NCBI RefSeq assembly: GCF_014645835.1
Contig: NZ_BMMM01000011.1
Location: 186,001 to 250,000 of the forward strand
Source of the DNA: Streptomyces albiflavescens
GTDB taxonomy: Bacteria > Actinomycetota > Actinomycetes > Streptomycetales > Streptomycetaceae
Direction of reading: 5' to 3'
Length of the DNA: 64,000 nt
Position numbers and translations under genes: made by a program. Each line of letters starts with the position of its first letter. Position 1 is the first letter of the stretch. Below, one piece after another: positions 33,821 through 44,819 of the stretch. The notes beneath the pieces are model-generated. The model saw nothing but the letters and a program-made list of their open reading frames with translations. It made no database searches and had not been told where the DNA came from.

Positions 33821-34483
33821 CTACACGCGCGACCGATGCGCCACGTACGCCAACGTGCCGAGCAGCAGCCGTGCCTGCGGTGGCTTCGTCGCCGAGTCCA
33901 GGGCGGGGGAGCGCAGCCACCGGACCGGGCCGAGGCCGCCTCGGTCGGAGGGCGGGGCTGTGACATATGTGCCGGGGCCCAGACCGTGCAGGTCGAGGGA
34001 AGCGTCGTCCCAGCCCATCCGGTAGAGCAGCTCGGGGAGTTCGGCAGCCGCGCCGGGGGCGACGAAGAAGTGGGCGCGGCCGTCCGGGGTGGCCGTGACC
34101 GGTCCGAGCGGGAGCCCCATGCGTTCGAGGCGGGCGAGCGCGCGGCGCCCGGCGGGTTCGGCGACCTCGATCACGTCGAAGGCGCCGCCGACCGGCAGCA
34201 TCACCGCGGCCCCCGGGAACTCGGCCCAGGCCTCGGTCGCCTCGTCGAGGGTGGCGCCGACCGGGATGGTCGGCGCGAAGTCCAGCGGATGCGCGCCCGG
34301 TGCGGGGCAGTCGGCCTTGCCGCACGAGCACGCCCCGGCGGCGGCCCGGGCGCCAGGAACCACGTCCCAGCCCCACAGCCCGGTGAACTCGGCCACGGCG
34401 GTGCACTCCGACGAGCGGCCGCGGCGCCGCGAGCCGGGCCGGATTTCGCGCATCCCCCGACTGCTGCCGATCGTGAAGCCCAT
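33821..34483 (-). CDS. Small bifunctional primase/polymerase-type (PrimPol) protein
   Basis: This 220-residue protein resembles the N-terminal half of Prim-Pol (AEP) domains: AVAEFTGLWGWDVVPGARA, CSCGKADCPAPGAHPLDF (a Cys-rich turn), LPVGGAFDVIEV and TPDGRAHFFVAPG. Full primase catalytic triad cannot be confirmed: the DxD-type pair is not obvious (FDVIEV has a single Asp). It lacks helicase or replication-initiator extensions. Divergent from nsdA, as in other Streptomyces. Enzymatic activity is uncertain. Confidence 0.8.
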   Translation of the reverse strand: MGFTIGSSRGMREIRPGSRRRGRSSECTAVAEFTGLWGWDVVPGARAAAGACSCGKADCPAPGAHPLDFAPTIPVGATLDEATEAWAEFPGAAVMLPVGGAFDVIEVAEPAGRRALARLERMGLPLGPVTATPDGRAHFFVAPGAAAELPELLYRMGWDDASLDLHGLGPGTYVTAPPSDRGGLGPVRWLRSPALDSATKPPQARLLLGTLAYVAHRSRV

Positions 34484-34930
34484 GCCCCCTCCAACGGGTT
34501 CGACGCACCGGTGGTTACGTCAGGGAAGCGGAACGTAACCCTCTGTTCGCAACTTCCCCGTGCCGCGCGGTCCAGGCGGCGCTTTGTGGTGCCCCGGGTG
34601 GTGTGCTCGGCGCCGTGCGCCCCAGCGCACACCGCTCCGCCCACTTTCAGTCGTCCTATGTCAAGTGAATCGCGCACTGGCGACCCAGAGTTCATTCGAA
34701 GGGGTGGCGAATGGTGGCGTTTCCGGGATCGCCATGGCTGGACGGGTGATCGTAGGATTACTTTGAGTGCACGAGTCCTGGGGACGTATGCACTCGTGGG
34801 TATGCCAAGGGCAAGTCGGCTTCCCGTTCGAAGGGTGAGAACTGCCGGACGCGCGGCCGTATTTACCGGCATTCTGATAGGGCTTGGGCGCACGCAGCGT
34901 GCAAGTGGTCTCAGGGATGGGGGCGTTCCA
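34484..34930. other. PrimPol-nsdA divergent intergenic region
   Basis: These 447 bp separate two divergent genes. A perfect palindrome lies at 34513-34540, close to the PrimPol start. Further along are CATTCG...CGAATG (34692-34712) and a repeated CACGAGT/ACTCGTG pair near 34777-34805. No coding frame is convincing. Confidence 0.5.
34513..34540. promoter_or_regulatory. Palindromic operator candidate upstream of PrimPol gene
   Basis: GGTTACGT (34513-34520) and ACGTAACC (34533-34540) form a perfect inverted repeat separated by 12 bases, 30-57 bases before the PrimPol start. The spacing places like half-sites about two helical turns apart. Confidence 0.5.
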
Positions 34931-36406
34931 GTGGGCGGCAACGGCGGAAGCGGGACGAACGCTGACAAGCGCCCCAATGAGCTGCTCGGCTCGTGGTTCG
35001 TGCGTAGCGGCTGGTCGAAGGGCGAGCTCGCACGTCAAGTGAACCGCAGGGCCCGCCAGTTGGGGGCCAATCACATCTCCACGGACACCTCGCGGGTGCG
35101 CCGCTGGCTGGACGGGGAGAACCCGCGGGAGCCGATCCCGCGCATCCTGTCCGAGCTGTTCTCCGAGCGCTTCGGCTGTGTCGTCGCCGTCGAGGATCTC
35201 GGTCTGCGCGCCGCCCACCAGTCACCGTCCGTGTCCGGAGTCGACCTGCCCTGGACCGGCCCGCAGACCGTGGCGCTGATCGGCGAGTACTCGCGCAGCG
35301 ACCTGATGCTGGCGCGCCGCGGCTTCCTCGGCAGCTCGCTGGCGCTCTCCGCCGGCCCGGCGCTCATCGAGCCCATGCAGCGCTGGCTCGTGCCCACGCC
35401 CACACCGCCGCACGAGGAGTTCGAGCCCCCGGCCTCGACCCGCCGCGGTGGCCGGCTCTCCAAGCCCGAGCTGGACCTCCTGGAGTCCACCACCGTCATG
35501 TTCCGGCAGTGGGACGCCCAGTGCGGCGGCGGCCTGCGCCGCAAGGCGGTTGTCGGCCAGCTGCACGAGGTGACGGACCTACTGCAGGAGCCCCAGCCCG
35601 CCGCGACCAACAAACGCCTGTTCAAGGTCGCCGCGGAGCTGGCCGAGCTGGCGGGCTGGATGAGCTACGACGTGGGGCTCCAGCCGACCGCGCAGAAGTA
35701 CTTCGTGCTCGCCCTGCACGCCGCGAAGGAGGCGGGCGACAAGCCGCTCGGCTCGTACATCCTCTCCAGCATGAGCCGCCAGATGATCCACCTCGGCCGG
35801 CCCGACGACGCCCTCGAACTCATCCATCTCGCGCAGTACGGAAGCCGTGACTGCGCGAGCCCGCGCACCCAGTCGATGCTGTATGCGATGGAGGCCCGCG
35901 CCTACGCGAACATGGGCCAGCCCGGAAAGTGCAAGCGGGCCGTCCGGATGGCCGAGGACACCTTCGCCGACGTCCATGAGTGGGACGACCCGGACCCCGA
36001 CTGGATCCGCTTCTTCTCGAAGGCCGAGCTGTACGGCGAGAACTCGCACTCCTACCGTGACCTCGCCTATGTCGCCGGGCGCAGCCCCACGTACGCGTCC
36101 ATGGCCGAGCCCCTGATGCAGCAGGCCGTCGACCGCTTCGGCACGGACCAGGAGCACCAGCGTTCGTACGCACTCAACCTCATCGGCCTGGCCACCGTGC
36201 ACCTCCTGCAGCGCGAGCCCGAGCGGAGCGCGGTGCTGGCCAAGGAGGCGATGGCGGTCGCCAAGAAGGTGCGCTCGGAGCGTGTCAACACTCGTATCCG
36301 AAAGACGGTCGACACGGCGGCCCGCGACTTCGGGGACCTCGCCGAGGTCATCGATCTCACCGACCAGCTCGCCATCGACCTGCCGGAGACCGCCGAGGCG
36401 GTCTGA
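34931..36406 (+). CDS. nsdA: NsdA-type TPR regulator of development and antibiotic production
   Basis: This encodes 491 residues. The N-terminus RPNELLGSWFVRSGWSKGEL with SRVRRWLDGENPREPIPRIL is HTH-like, followed by TPR-like helical repeats. The sequence closely matches what I recall of S. coelicolor NsdA, a negative regulator of sporulation and actinorhodin-type antibiotic production. A hydrophobic stretch RRGFLGSSLALSAGPALIEPM resembles a Tat-like motif in mid-protein, a feature often seen in this XRE/TPR family. First usable in-frame start is GTG 34931. It is divergent from the PrimPol gene. Confidence 0.88.
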   Translation: MGGNGGSGTNADKRPNELLGSWFVRSGWSKGELARQVNRRARQLGANHISTDTSRVRRWLDGENPREPIPRILSELFSERFGCVVAVEDLGLRAAHQSPSVSGVDLPWTGPQTVALIGEYSRSDLMLARRGFLGSSLALSAGPALIEPMQRWLVPTPTPPHEEFEPPASTRRGGRLSKPELDLLESTTVMFRQWDAQCGGGLRRKAVVGQLHEVTDLLQEPQPAATNKRLFKVAAELAELAGWMSYDVGLQPTAQKYFVLALHAAKEAGDKPLGSYILSSMSRQMIHLGRPDDALELIHLAQYGSRDCASPRTQSMLYAMEARAYANMGQPGKCKRAVRMAEDTFADVHEWDDPDPDWIRFFSKAELYGENSHSYRDLAYVAGRSPTYASMAEPLMQQAVDRFGTDQEHQRSYALNLIGLATVHLLQREPERSAVLAKEAMAVAKKVRSERVNTRIRKTVDTAARDFGDLAEVIDLTDQLAIDLPETAEAV

Positions 36407-36741
36407 ACGGACCGCGTGAGCGGCCCCGCCCCAGTACTCCGGCCACGGCCGGCTGTCCCGAACTGCCCGACTCGGCTCCCCCCATGCCAGGTCATCGGAC
36501 GGCCGTCCGTGGCCGGTTTTTCGCCTTCCAAGAAGGTTGCGCCACGATAACGATCGCTCGGCCCGGCATCAGGCAGTTCATGGACGCGTAACACACAGGA
36601 CCTCTTCGTCACTGGTGCGAAACATCGAGGGGCTTCGACGGAAACGGCGCTGCGTCAATCTCATGGCGCATAACCGGCCCGCCCCTCACGCCCACTCAGG
36701 CTTCGCCCGCACGGGGCCGTACCAACGACGAGGAGACGCCG
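36407..36741. other. amtB control region
   Basis: This 335-bp gap between nsdA and amtB holds the GlnR-type boxes described separately. The amtB ribosome-binding site is weak (ACGAGGAGACG before ATG). No gene is seen. Confidence 0.6.
36588..36623 (+). promoter_or_regulatory. GlnR box pair upstream of amtB
   Basis: GTCAC-TGGTGC-GAAAC (36608-36623) matches the actinobacterial GlnR half-site pair gTnAC-n6-GaAAC exactly. A second site, GTAAC-ACACAG-GACCT (36588-36603), starts 20 bp earlier, with a matching first half and a degenerate second half. GlnR activates amtB-glnK-glnD under nitrogen limitation in Streptomyces (established knowledge). Confidence 0.8.
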
Positions 36742-38079
36742 ATGGCACCAGCCATCACCCTTGCCGCAGAAGCACCCAAGCTGTCTGCCGCCAACACAGG
36801 GTTCATGCTCATCTGTTCCGCCCTGGTGCTGATCATGACACCCGGCCTGGCCTTCTTCTACGGAGGCATGGTCCGCGTCAAGAGCACCCTGAACATGCTG
36901 ATGATGAGCTTCATCAGCATGGGGATCATCACCATCCTGTGGGTGCTGTACGGCTTCTCCGCCGCCTTCGGTACCGACCACGGCTCGTTCATCGGTTGGA
37001 CCTCCGACTGGGTCGGCCTCAGCAACATCGGCCTGACGCAGCTGTGGGACGGCTACACCATCCCGATCTTCGTCTTCATGGTCTTCCAGCTGATGTTCGC
37101 GATCATTACGCCGGCGTTGATAAGCGGCGCGCTCGCGGATCGCGTGAAGTTCACCGCCTGGTCCCTGTTCATCGCCCTGTGGGCCACGGTCGTGTACTTC
37201 CCGGTCGCCCACTGGGTCTGGGGCGCCGGCGGCTGGGCCTTCGACCTGGGCGTGATCGACTTCGCCGGTGGTACGGCGGTCCACATCAACGCGGGTGCCG
37301 CGGCGCTCGGCGTGATTCTGGTCATCGGCAAGCGCGTGGGCTTCAAGAAGGACCCGATGCGTCCGCACAGCCTCCCGCTGGTCATGCTCGGCGCCGGTCT
37401 GCTGTGGTTCGGCTGGTTCGGATTCAACGCCGGTTCGTGGCTCGGCAACGATGACGGCGTCGGCGCGCTGATGTTCGTCAACACGCAGATCGCCACCGCC
37501 GCCGCCATGCTGGCCTGGCTCATCTACGAGAAGATCCGCCACGGCGCGTTCACCACGCTGGGTGCCGCCTCGGGCGCCGTCGCCGGTCTGGTCGCCATCA
37601 CCCCCTCGGGTGGTGCGGTCTCCCCGCTCGGTGCGATCGCCGTCGGTGTCATCGCCGGTGTGCTGTGCGCCATGGCCGTCGGCCTGAAGTACAAGTTCGG
37701 CTACGACGACTCGCTCGACGTCGTCGGCGTCCACCTGGTCGGCGGTGTCGTCGGCTCCCTGCTGATCGGTCTCTTCGCCAGCGGCAAGGGCCAGTCCACC
37801 GTGGAGGGTCTCTTCTACGGCGGCGGCATGACGCAGTTCTGGAAGCAGTGCGCCGGTGTCTTCGCCGTCCTGGCCTACTCCCTCATCGCCTCCGCGGTCC
37901 TCGCCTTCCTGATCGACAAGACGATCGGTATGCGGGTCACCGAGGACGAGGAGATCGCCGGTATCGACCAGGCCGAGCACGCCGAGACCGCATACGACTT
38001 CAGCGGGGCGGGTGGCGGCGTCGTCGGAGCCGCCGTATCCGCCCTCGCGGGCACGGAGAGCAAGAAGGTGGACGCATGA
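36742..38079 (+). CDS. amtB: Ammonium transporter AmtB
   Basis: This 445-residue Amt/Rh channel has eleven predicted membrane segments. Conserved phrases are MTPGLAFFYGGMVRVKS, TVVYFPVAHWVWG, DFAGGTAVHINAGAAALG (first pore His) and VGVHLVGGVVGSL-type VVGVHLVGG (second pore His). Transports ammonium under nitrogen limitation. The start MAPAITLAAEAPK fits a short periplasmic lead. It overlaps glnK by four bases. Confidence 0.96.
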   Translation: MAPAITLAAEAPKLSAANTGFMLICSALVLIMTPGLAFFYGGMVRVKSTLNMLMMSFISMGIITILWVLYGFSAAFGTDHGSFIGWTSDWVGLSNIGLTQLWDGYTIPIFVFMVFQLMFAIITPALISGALADRVKFTAWSLFIALWATVVYFPVAHWVWGAGGWAFDLGVIDFAGGTAVHINAGAAALGVILVIGKRVGFKKDPMRPHSLPLVMLGAGLLWFGWFGFNAGSWLGNDDGVGALMFVNTQIATAAAMLAWLIYEKIRHGAFTTLGAASGAVAGLVAITPSGGAVSPLGAIAVGVIAGVLCAMAVGLKYKFGYDDSLDVVGVHLVGGVVGSLLIGLFASGKGQSTVEGLFYGGGMTQFWKQCAGVFAVLAYSLIASAVLAFLIDKTIGMRVTEDEEIAGIDQAEHAETAYDFSGAGGGVVGAAVSALAGTESKKVDA

Positions 38080-38414
38080 AGCTCATCACCGCCGTCGTGA
38101 AGCCCCACCGGCTCGACGAGATCAAGGAGGCCCTGCAGGCCTTCGGGGTACACGGTCTGACGGTCACCGAGGCCAGCGGCTACGGTCGGCAGAGGGGCCA
38201 CACCGAGGTCTACCGTGGCGCCGAGTACACGGTCGATCTGGTCCCCAAGATCCGCATCGAGGTGCTGGCCGAGGACGACGACGCCGAACAGCTCATCGAC
38301 GTCGTCGTGAAGGCGGCCCGCACCGGCAAGATCGGTGACGGCAAGGTCTGGTCCATCCCGGTCGAGACAGCCGTCCGGGTCCGGACCGGCGAACGCGGCC
38401 CGGACGCGCTCTAA
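38076..38414 (+). CDS. glnK: PII signal-transduction protein GlnK
   Basis: The 112-residue PII protein has the T-loop YGRQRGHTEVYRGAEYTVDLVPK with Tyr51, the residue adenylylated in Streptomyces. The ATP-site phrase TGKIGDGKVW is present. It senses 2-oxoglutarate and energy charge and binds AmtB. ATGA overlap with amtB gives coupled translation; glnD follows 40 bp later. Confidence 0.97.
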   Translation: MKLITAVVKPHRLDEIKEALQAFGVHGLTVTEASGYGRQRGHTEVYRGAEYTVDLVPKIRIEVLAEDDDAEQLIDVVVKAARTGKIGDGKVWSIPVETAVRVRTGERGPDAL

Positions 38415-38454
38415 CCGGACCCGCTCGAAGAGGAAGAAAGACAGGAGTCGCTGG

Positions 38455-40899
38455 GTGACGAGTACGGACATGCGTACGGAAGCAGAGGACTCGGGACCCA
38501 GCGGCTACGCGGCGGCCCGGCTGCGCCTCCTCCAGGAGGAGGCGCGGTCCGGGCCGCCGCGCCGTGCTGCCCTCGCGGAACTCACCGACGACTGGCTGAC
38601 CGGCCTGTTCACCGCCGGCTCCGAGGGGGCGCGCGGGGTGTCGCTGGTCGCCGTCGGCGGCTACGGACGCGGCGAACTCTCGCCCCGCAGCGACCTCGAT
38701 CTGCTGCTCCTGCACGACGGCAGCGACTCCGGCGCGGTCGCCGCCCTCGCCGACCGCATCTGGTACCCGGTCTGGGACCTGGGTCTCGCCCTCGACCACT
38801 CCGTCCGTACGCCCGTCGAGGCACGCAAGACCGCGGGCGAGGACCTCAAGGTGCAGCTGGGGCTGCTGGACGCCCGGCATGTCGCGGGCGACCTCGGCCT
38901 CACCGCCGGATTGCGTACGGCCGTCCTCGCCGACTGGCGCAATCAGGCGCCGAAACGTCTCCCCGAACTCCAGGAGCTGTGCGTCGAACGGGCCGAGCGC
39001 CAAGGAGAGCTGCAGTACCTCCTCGAACCGGACCTGAAGGAGGCGCGCGGCGGGTTGCGCGACGCCACCGCCCTGCGCGCCGTCGCCGCATCCTGGCTCG
39101 CGGACGCGCCCCGCGAGGGCCTCTCCGACGCCCGGCGCAGGCTCCTCGACGTACGTGACGCGCTGCATCTCACCACCGGACGCGCCACCGACCGCCTCTC
39201 GCTCCAGGAGCAGGACCAGGTCGCCGCGGAACTGGGGCTGCTGGACGCCGACACCCTGCTGCGCCAGGTGTACGAGGCCGCGCGCGTCGTCTCGTACGCC
39301 AGTGACGTCACCTGGCGCGAGGTAGGGCGCGTGCTGCGTTCACGCGCCGTTCGTCCGCGCCTGCGCGCCATGCTGGGCGGCTCCAAGCCCGCCGCGGAGC
39401 GTTCCCCGCTCGCCGAGGGTGTGGTCGAGATGGACGGCGAGGTGGTGCTCGCGCGAGCCGCACGCCCCGAGCGCGATCTCGTACTTCCGCTCCGCGCCGC
39501 GGCTGCGGCGGCGCAGGCGGGGCTCCCGCTGTCCCTGCACGCAGTACGTCGCATGGCCGCCGCGGCGCGCCCGCTGCCCACGCCCTGGCCCGCCGAGGCC
39601 CGCGAACAGCTCGTCACGCTCCTCGGCTCGGGCCGCCCGACCGTCGAGGTCTGGGAGGCGCTGGAGGCGGAGGGACTGATCACCCGGCTCCTGCCCGACT
39701 GGGAGCGGGTCCGCTGCCGGCCGCAGCGCAACGCCGTGCACATCTGGACCGTCGACCGCCACCTCATCGAGACCGCCGTCCGCGCCTCCGAGCTCACCCG
39801 CCGCGTGGGCCGCCCCGACCTCCTGCTCGTGGCCTCTCTGCTGCACGACATCGGCAAGGGCTGGCCCGGCGACCACTCCGTGGCGGGCGAGATCATCGCG
39901 CGGGACGTCGCCGCCCGGATCGGCTTCGACCGCGCGGACGTGGCGGTGCTCGCCGCCCTCGTACGCCACCATCTGCTGCTCGTCGACACCGCGACCCGGC
40001 GCGACCTGGAGGACCCGGCCACGGTCCGCTCGGTCGCCGAGGCGGTCGGCTCGCAGGGCACCCTCGAACTGCTGCACGCCCTGACCGAGGCGGACGCCCT
40101 GGCCACCGGCCCCGCCGCCTGGTCCTCGTGGCGCGGCTCCCTCGTCGCCGACCTGGTCAAGCGGGTTTCGGCCGTACTCGCCGGGGACGACCCCGAGGAG
40201 CCCGAGGACGCGGCGCCCACCGCCGAGCAGGAGCGGCTCGCGATCGAGGCGTTCCGTACGGGCGGGCCCGTACTCGCGCTGCGCGCGCAGACCGAGCCAC
40301 CGGCCGAGGAGACCGCCGGCGACCCGGAGCCGCTGGGCGTGGAGCTCCTCATCGCCGTGCCGGACCAGCCCGGCGTGCTCCCCGCGGTCGCGGGCGTCCT
40401 CGCCATGCACCGGCTGACCGTCCGCACCGCCGAGCTGCGCGCCCTGGACCTGCCCGACGGCGTGCAGGGCTCGGTACTGCTGCTCAACTGGCGGGTCGCC
40501 GCCGAGTACGGGTCCCTGCCGCAGGCCGCCCGCCTGCGCGCCGATCTCGTACGCGCCCTGGACGGTTCCCTCGACATCACGGCCCGGCTCGCCGAACGGG
40601 ACGCCGCCTACCCCCGCCGCCGGGGGACGGTCGCGCCGCCGCCCCGTGTGACGGTCGCCTCGGCGGCCTCTCGCCACGCCACGGTCATCGAGGTCCGTGC
40701 CCATGACGCCCCCGGTCTGCTGCACCGCATCGGGCGGGCCCTGGAGGACGCGAACATCCGGGTGCGCAGCATGCATGTCTCCACGCTCGGCGCGAACGCC
40801 GTGGACGCCTTCTACGTGACCGGCCCGAAGGGCGCGCCCCTGCCGGGGGAGGAGGCGGCTTCGGTCGCCCGCGCCCTGGAGGAGACGCTGCGGGGTTAG
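38455..40899 (+). CDS. glnD: PII nucleotidylyltransferase GlnD
   Basis: This 814-residue bifunctional enzyme modifies and demodifies GlnK; in Streptomyces it acts as an adenylyltransferase. Domains in order: nucleotidyltransferase (GGYGRGELSPRSDLDLLLL), GlnD-type helper helices, HD hydrolase (LLHDIGKGWPGDHS), and two C-terminal ACT domains (LIAVPDQPGVLPAVAGVLA and AHDAPGLLHRIGRALED). GTG start with ACAGGAG seven bases upstream. Last gene of amtB-glnK-glnD. Confidence 0.95.
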   Translation: MTSTDMRTEAEDSGPSGYAAARLRLLQEEARSGPPRRAALAELTDDWLTGLFTAGSEGARGVSLVAVGGYGRGELSPRSDLDLLLLHDGSDSGAVAALADRIWYPVWDLGLALDHSVRTPVEARKTAGEDLKVQLGLLDARHVAGDLGLTAGLRTAVLADWRNQAPKRLPELQELCVERAERQGELQYLLEPDLKEARGGLRDATALRAVAASWLADAPREGLSDARRRLLDVRDALHLTTGRATDRLSLQEQDQVAAELGLLDADTLLRQVYEAARVVSYASDVTWREVGRVLRSRAVRPRLRAMLGGSKPAAERSPLAEGVVEMDGEVVLARAARPERDLVLPLRAAAAAAQAGLPLSLHAVRRMAAAARPLPTPWPAEAREQLVTLLGSGRPTVEVWEALEAEGLITRLLPDWERVRCRPQRNAVHIWTVDRHLIETAVRASELTRRVGRPDLLLVASLLHDIGKGWPGDHSVAGEIIARDVAARIGFDRADVAVLAALVRHHLLLVDTATRRDLEDPATVRSVAEAVGSQGTLELLHALTEADALATGPAAWSSWRGSLVADLVKRVSAVLAGDDPEEPEDAAPTAEQERLAIEAFRTGGPVLALRAQTEPPAEETAGDPEPLGVELLIAVPDQPGVLPAVAGVLAMHRLTVRTAELRALDLPDGVQGSVLLLNWRVAAEYGSLPQAARLRADLVRALDGSLDITARLAERDAAYPRRRGTVAPPPRVTVASAASRHATVIEVRAHDAPGLLHRIGRALEDANIRVRSMHVSTLGANAVDAFYVTGPKGAPLPGEEAASVARALEETLRG

Positions 40900-41031
40900 G
40901 GCCTGTCCCGTACGGGATCGGGGGGGGTGCCCCCGGTCTCGTACGAACGCGGTGGAGACCGCACCGCACGCGGCCAGATACCCTGGAGGGCGATTCCCTT
41001 CGCCCCCGACCCCTGAGGACCGACGAGCGCC

Positions 41032-42582
41032 GTGTTCGATACTCTCTCCGATCGCCTCTCAGCGACGTTCAAGAACCTGCGGGGCAAGGGCCGGCTGTCC
41101 GAAGCTGACATCGACGCCACCGCACGCGAGATCCGTATCGCGCTCCTCGAGGCCGATGTGGCCCTGCCGGTCGTGCGGACCTTCATCAAGAACGTCAAGG
41201 AGCGCGCGCTCGGTGCCGAGGTCTCCAAGGCGCTGAACCCGGCCCAGCAGGTTCTCAAGATCGTGAACGATGAGCTCGTCACGATCCTCGGCGGCGAGAC
41301 CCGCCGCCTCCGGTTCGCCAAGAACCCGCCCACCGTGATCATGCTCGCTGGTCTGCAGGGTGCCGGTAAGACGACCCTCGCGGGCAAGCTCGGCAAGCAC
41401 CTCAAGGACCAGGGCCACTCGCCGCTGCTCGTCGCCGCCGACCTCCAGCGCCCGAACGCCGTGAATCAGCTCAGCGTCGTCGCCGAGCGCGCCGGCGTCG
41501 CGGTCTACGCGCCCGAGCCGGGCAACGGCGTCGGTGACCCGGTCAAGGTCGCCAGGGACTCCATGGAGTTCGCGAAGACCAAGGTCCACGACATCGTGAT
41601 CGTGGACACCGCGGGCCGCCTCGGCATCGACCAGGACATGATGCAGCAGGCCGCTGACATCCGTGACGCGGTCTCGCCGGACGAGATCCTCTTCATCGTC
41701 GACGCGATGATCGGTCAGGACGCGGTCAACACCGCCGAGGCCTTCCGCGACGGCGTCGGCTTCGACGGCGTGGTCCTGTCGAAGCTCGACGGTGACGCCC
41801 GAGGCGGCGCGGCCCTCTCCATCGCGTCGATCACCGGCAAGCCGATCATGTTCGCGTCGAACGGCGAGAAGCTCGACGACTTCGACGCCTTCCACCCGGA
41901 CCGGATGGCATCCCGCATCCTCGACATGGGTGACCTGCTCACCCTGATCGAGCAGGCGGAGAAGACGTTCAGCCAAGAAGAGGCCGAGAAGATGGCCTCC
42001 AAGCTGGCGTCCAAGAAGGGCCAGGACTTCACCCTGGACGACTTCCTGGCCCAGATGGAGCAGGTCCGGAAGATGGGCAGCATCAGCAAGCTGCTCGGCA
42101 TGCTCCCCGGCATGGGCCAGATCAAGGACCAGATCAACAACCTCGACGAGCGCGACGTCGACCGCACGGCCGCGATCATCAAGTCGATGACCCCGGCCGA
42201 GCGCCAGGAGCCGACGATCATCAACGGCTCGCGCCGCGCCCGTATCGCCAAGGGCTCCGGCGTCGAGGTCAGCGCCGTCAAGGGCCTGGTCGAGCGCTTC
42301 TTCGAAGCCCGCAAGATGATGTCCCGGATGGCTCAGGGCGGCGGCATGCCCGGGATGCCCGGGATGCCGGGCATGGGTGGCGGCCCCGGCCGCACCAAGA
42401 AGAAGGCGAAGCAGGCCAAGGGCAAGCAGCGCTCCGGCAACCCGATGAAGCGCAAGCAGCAGGAGCTGGAGGAGGCGCAGCGCCGCGAGGCGGGCGCCCA
42501 GGGCGGCAACGCGTTCGGTCTGCCGCAGCAGGGTGGCCAGGACTTCGAGCTGCCGGACGAGTTCAAGAAGTTCATGGGCTGA
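41032..42582 (+). CDS. ffh: Signal recognition particle protein Ffh
   Basis: This 516-residue GTPase binds signal sequences with 4.5S RNA. The NG domain shows GLQGAGKTTLAGKLG, DTAGRLGIDQDMM and SKLDGDARGGAALS. The M domain has methionine-rich repeats (GGGMPGMPGMPGMGGG) and a basic tail. It starts at GTG (VFDTLSDRLSATFKNL). It is monocistronic and followed by a strong terminator. Confidence 0.96.
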   Translation: MFDTLSDRLSATFKNLRGKGRLSEADIDATAREIRIALLEADVALPVVRTFIKNVKERALGAEVSKALNPAQQVLKIVNDELVTILGGETRRLRFAKNPPTVIMLAGLQGAGKTTLAGKLGKHLKDQGHSPLLVAADLQRPNAVNQLSVVAERAGVAVYAPEPGNGVGDPVKVARDSMEFAKTKVHDIVIVDTAGRLGIDQDMMQQAADIRDAVSPDEILFIVDAMIGQDAVNTAEAFRDGVGFDGVVLSKLDGDARGGAALSIASITGKPIMFASNGEKLDDFDAFHPDRMASRILDMGDLLTLIEQAEKTFSQEEAEKMASKLASKKGQDFTLDDFLAQMEQVRKMGSISKLLGMLPGMGQIKDQINNLDERDVDRTAAIIKSMTPAERQEPTIINGSRRARIAKGSGVEVSAVKGLVERFFEARKMMSRMAQGGGMPGMPGMPGMGGGPGRTKKKAKQAKGKQRSGNPMKRKQQELEEAQRREAGAQGGNAFGLPQQGGQDFELPDEFKKFMG

Positions 42583-42618
42583 CGGTTCTTCGCGTACGGG
42601 CCTCTGTGCCGGTACGTC

Positions 42619-42654
42619 ACTGGGGGCACCCCTCGTCCGAGGGGTGCCCCCAGT
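42619..42654 (+). terminator. Strong terminator after ffh
   Basis: ACTGGGGGCACCCCTC and its exact complement form a 16-bp stem with a four-base loop (GTCC), directly after ffh and before ftsH. Confidence 0.85.
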
Positions 42655-42702
42655 CTGTTGTGTGCGGGTGCTGGTGCGCATTTAGTGGCGTAACGTCCGA
42701 AT

Positions 42703-44628
<1,926 letters not shown>

Positions 44629-44639
44629 GGGTCTTTTTC

Positions 44640-44760
44640 ATCCCCGCGCCCCGTCAGGAGCGCGGGGAACTGCGCGACAAGCCCCCACTCGCCGGCAGTC
44701 GAAGAGCAACCCTGCGGGGTCTGGGGCGCAGCCCCCGGGAGGATGGGGGTCCCCCGCTCG
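44640..44760. repeat. Dispersed Streptomyces-type intergenic element
   Basis: CCCCGCGCCCCGTCAGGAGC...GCGGGGAACTGCGCGACAAGCCCCCAC...GGGGTCTGGGGCGCAGCCCC is a wording I recognise as occurring many times between genes in Streptomyces chromosomes. The first 28 bases form a hairpin (CCCCGCGC / GCGCGGGG) that may terminate ftsH transcription. Confidence 0.6.
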
Positions 44761-44819
44761 AGCGAAGCCGAGAGCTTGGGGAAGGGCAGGGGCGGAGGGG
44801 GCGAAAGACGCCTGTGACC

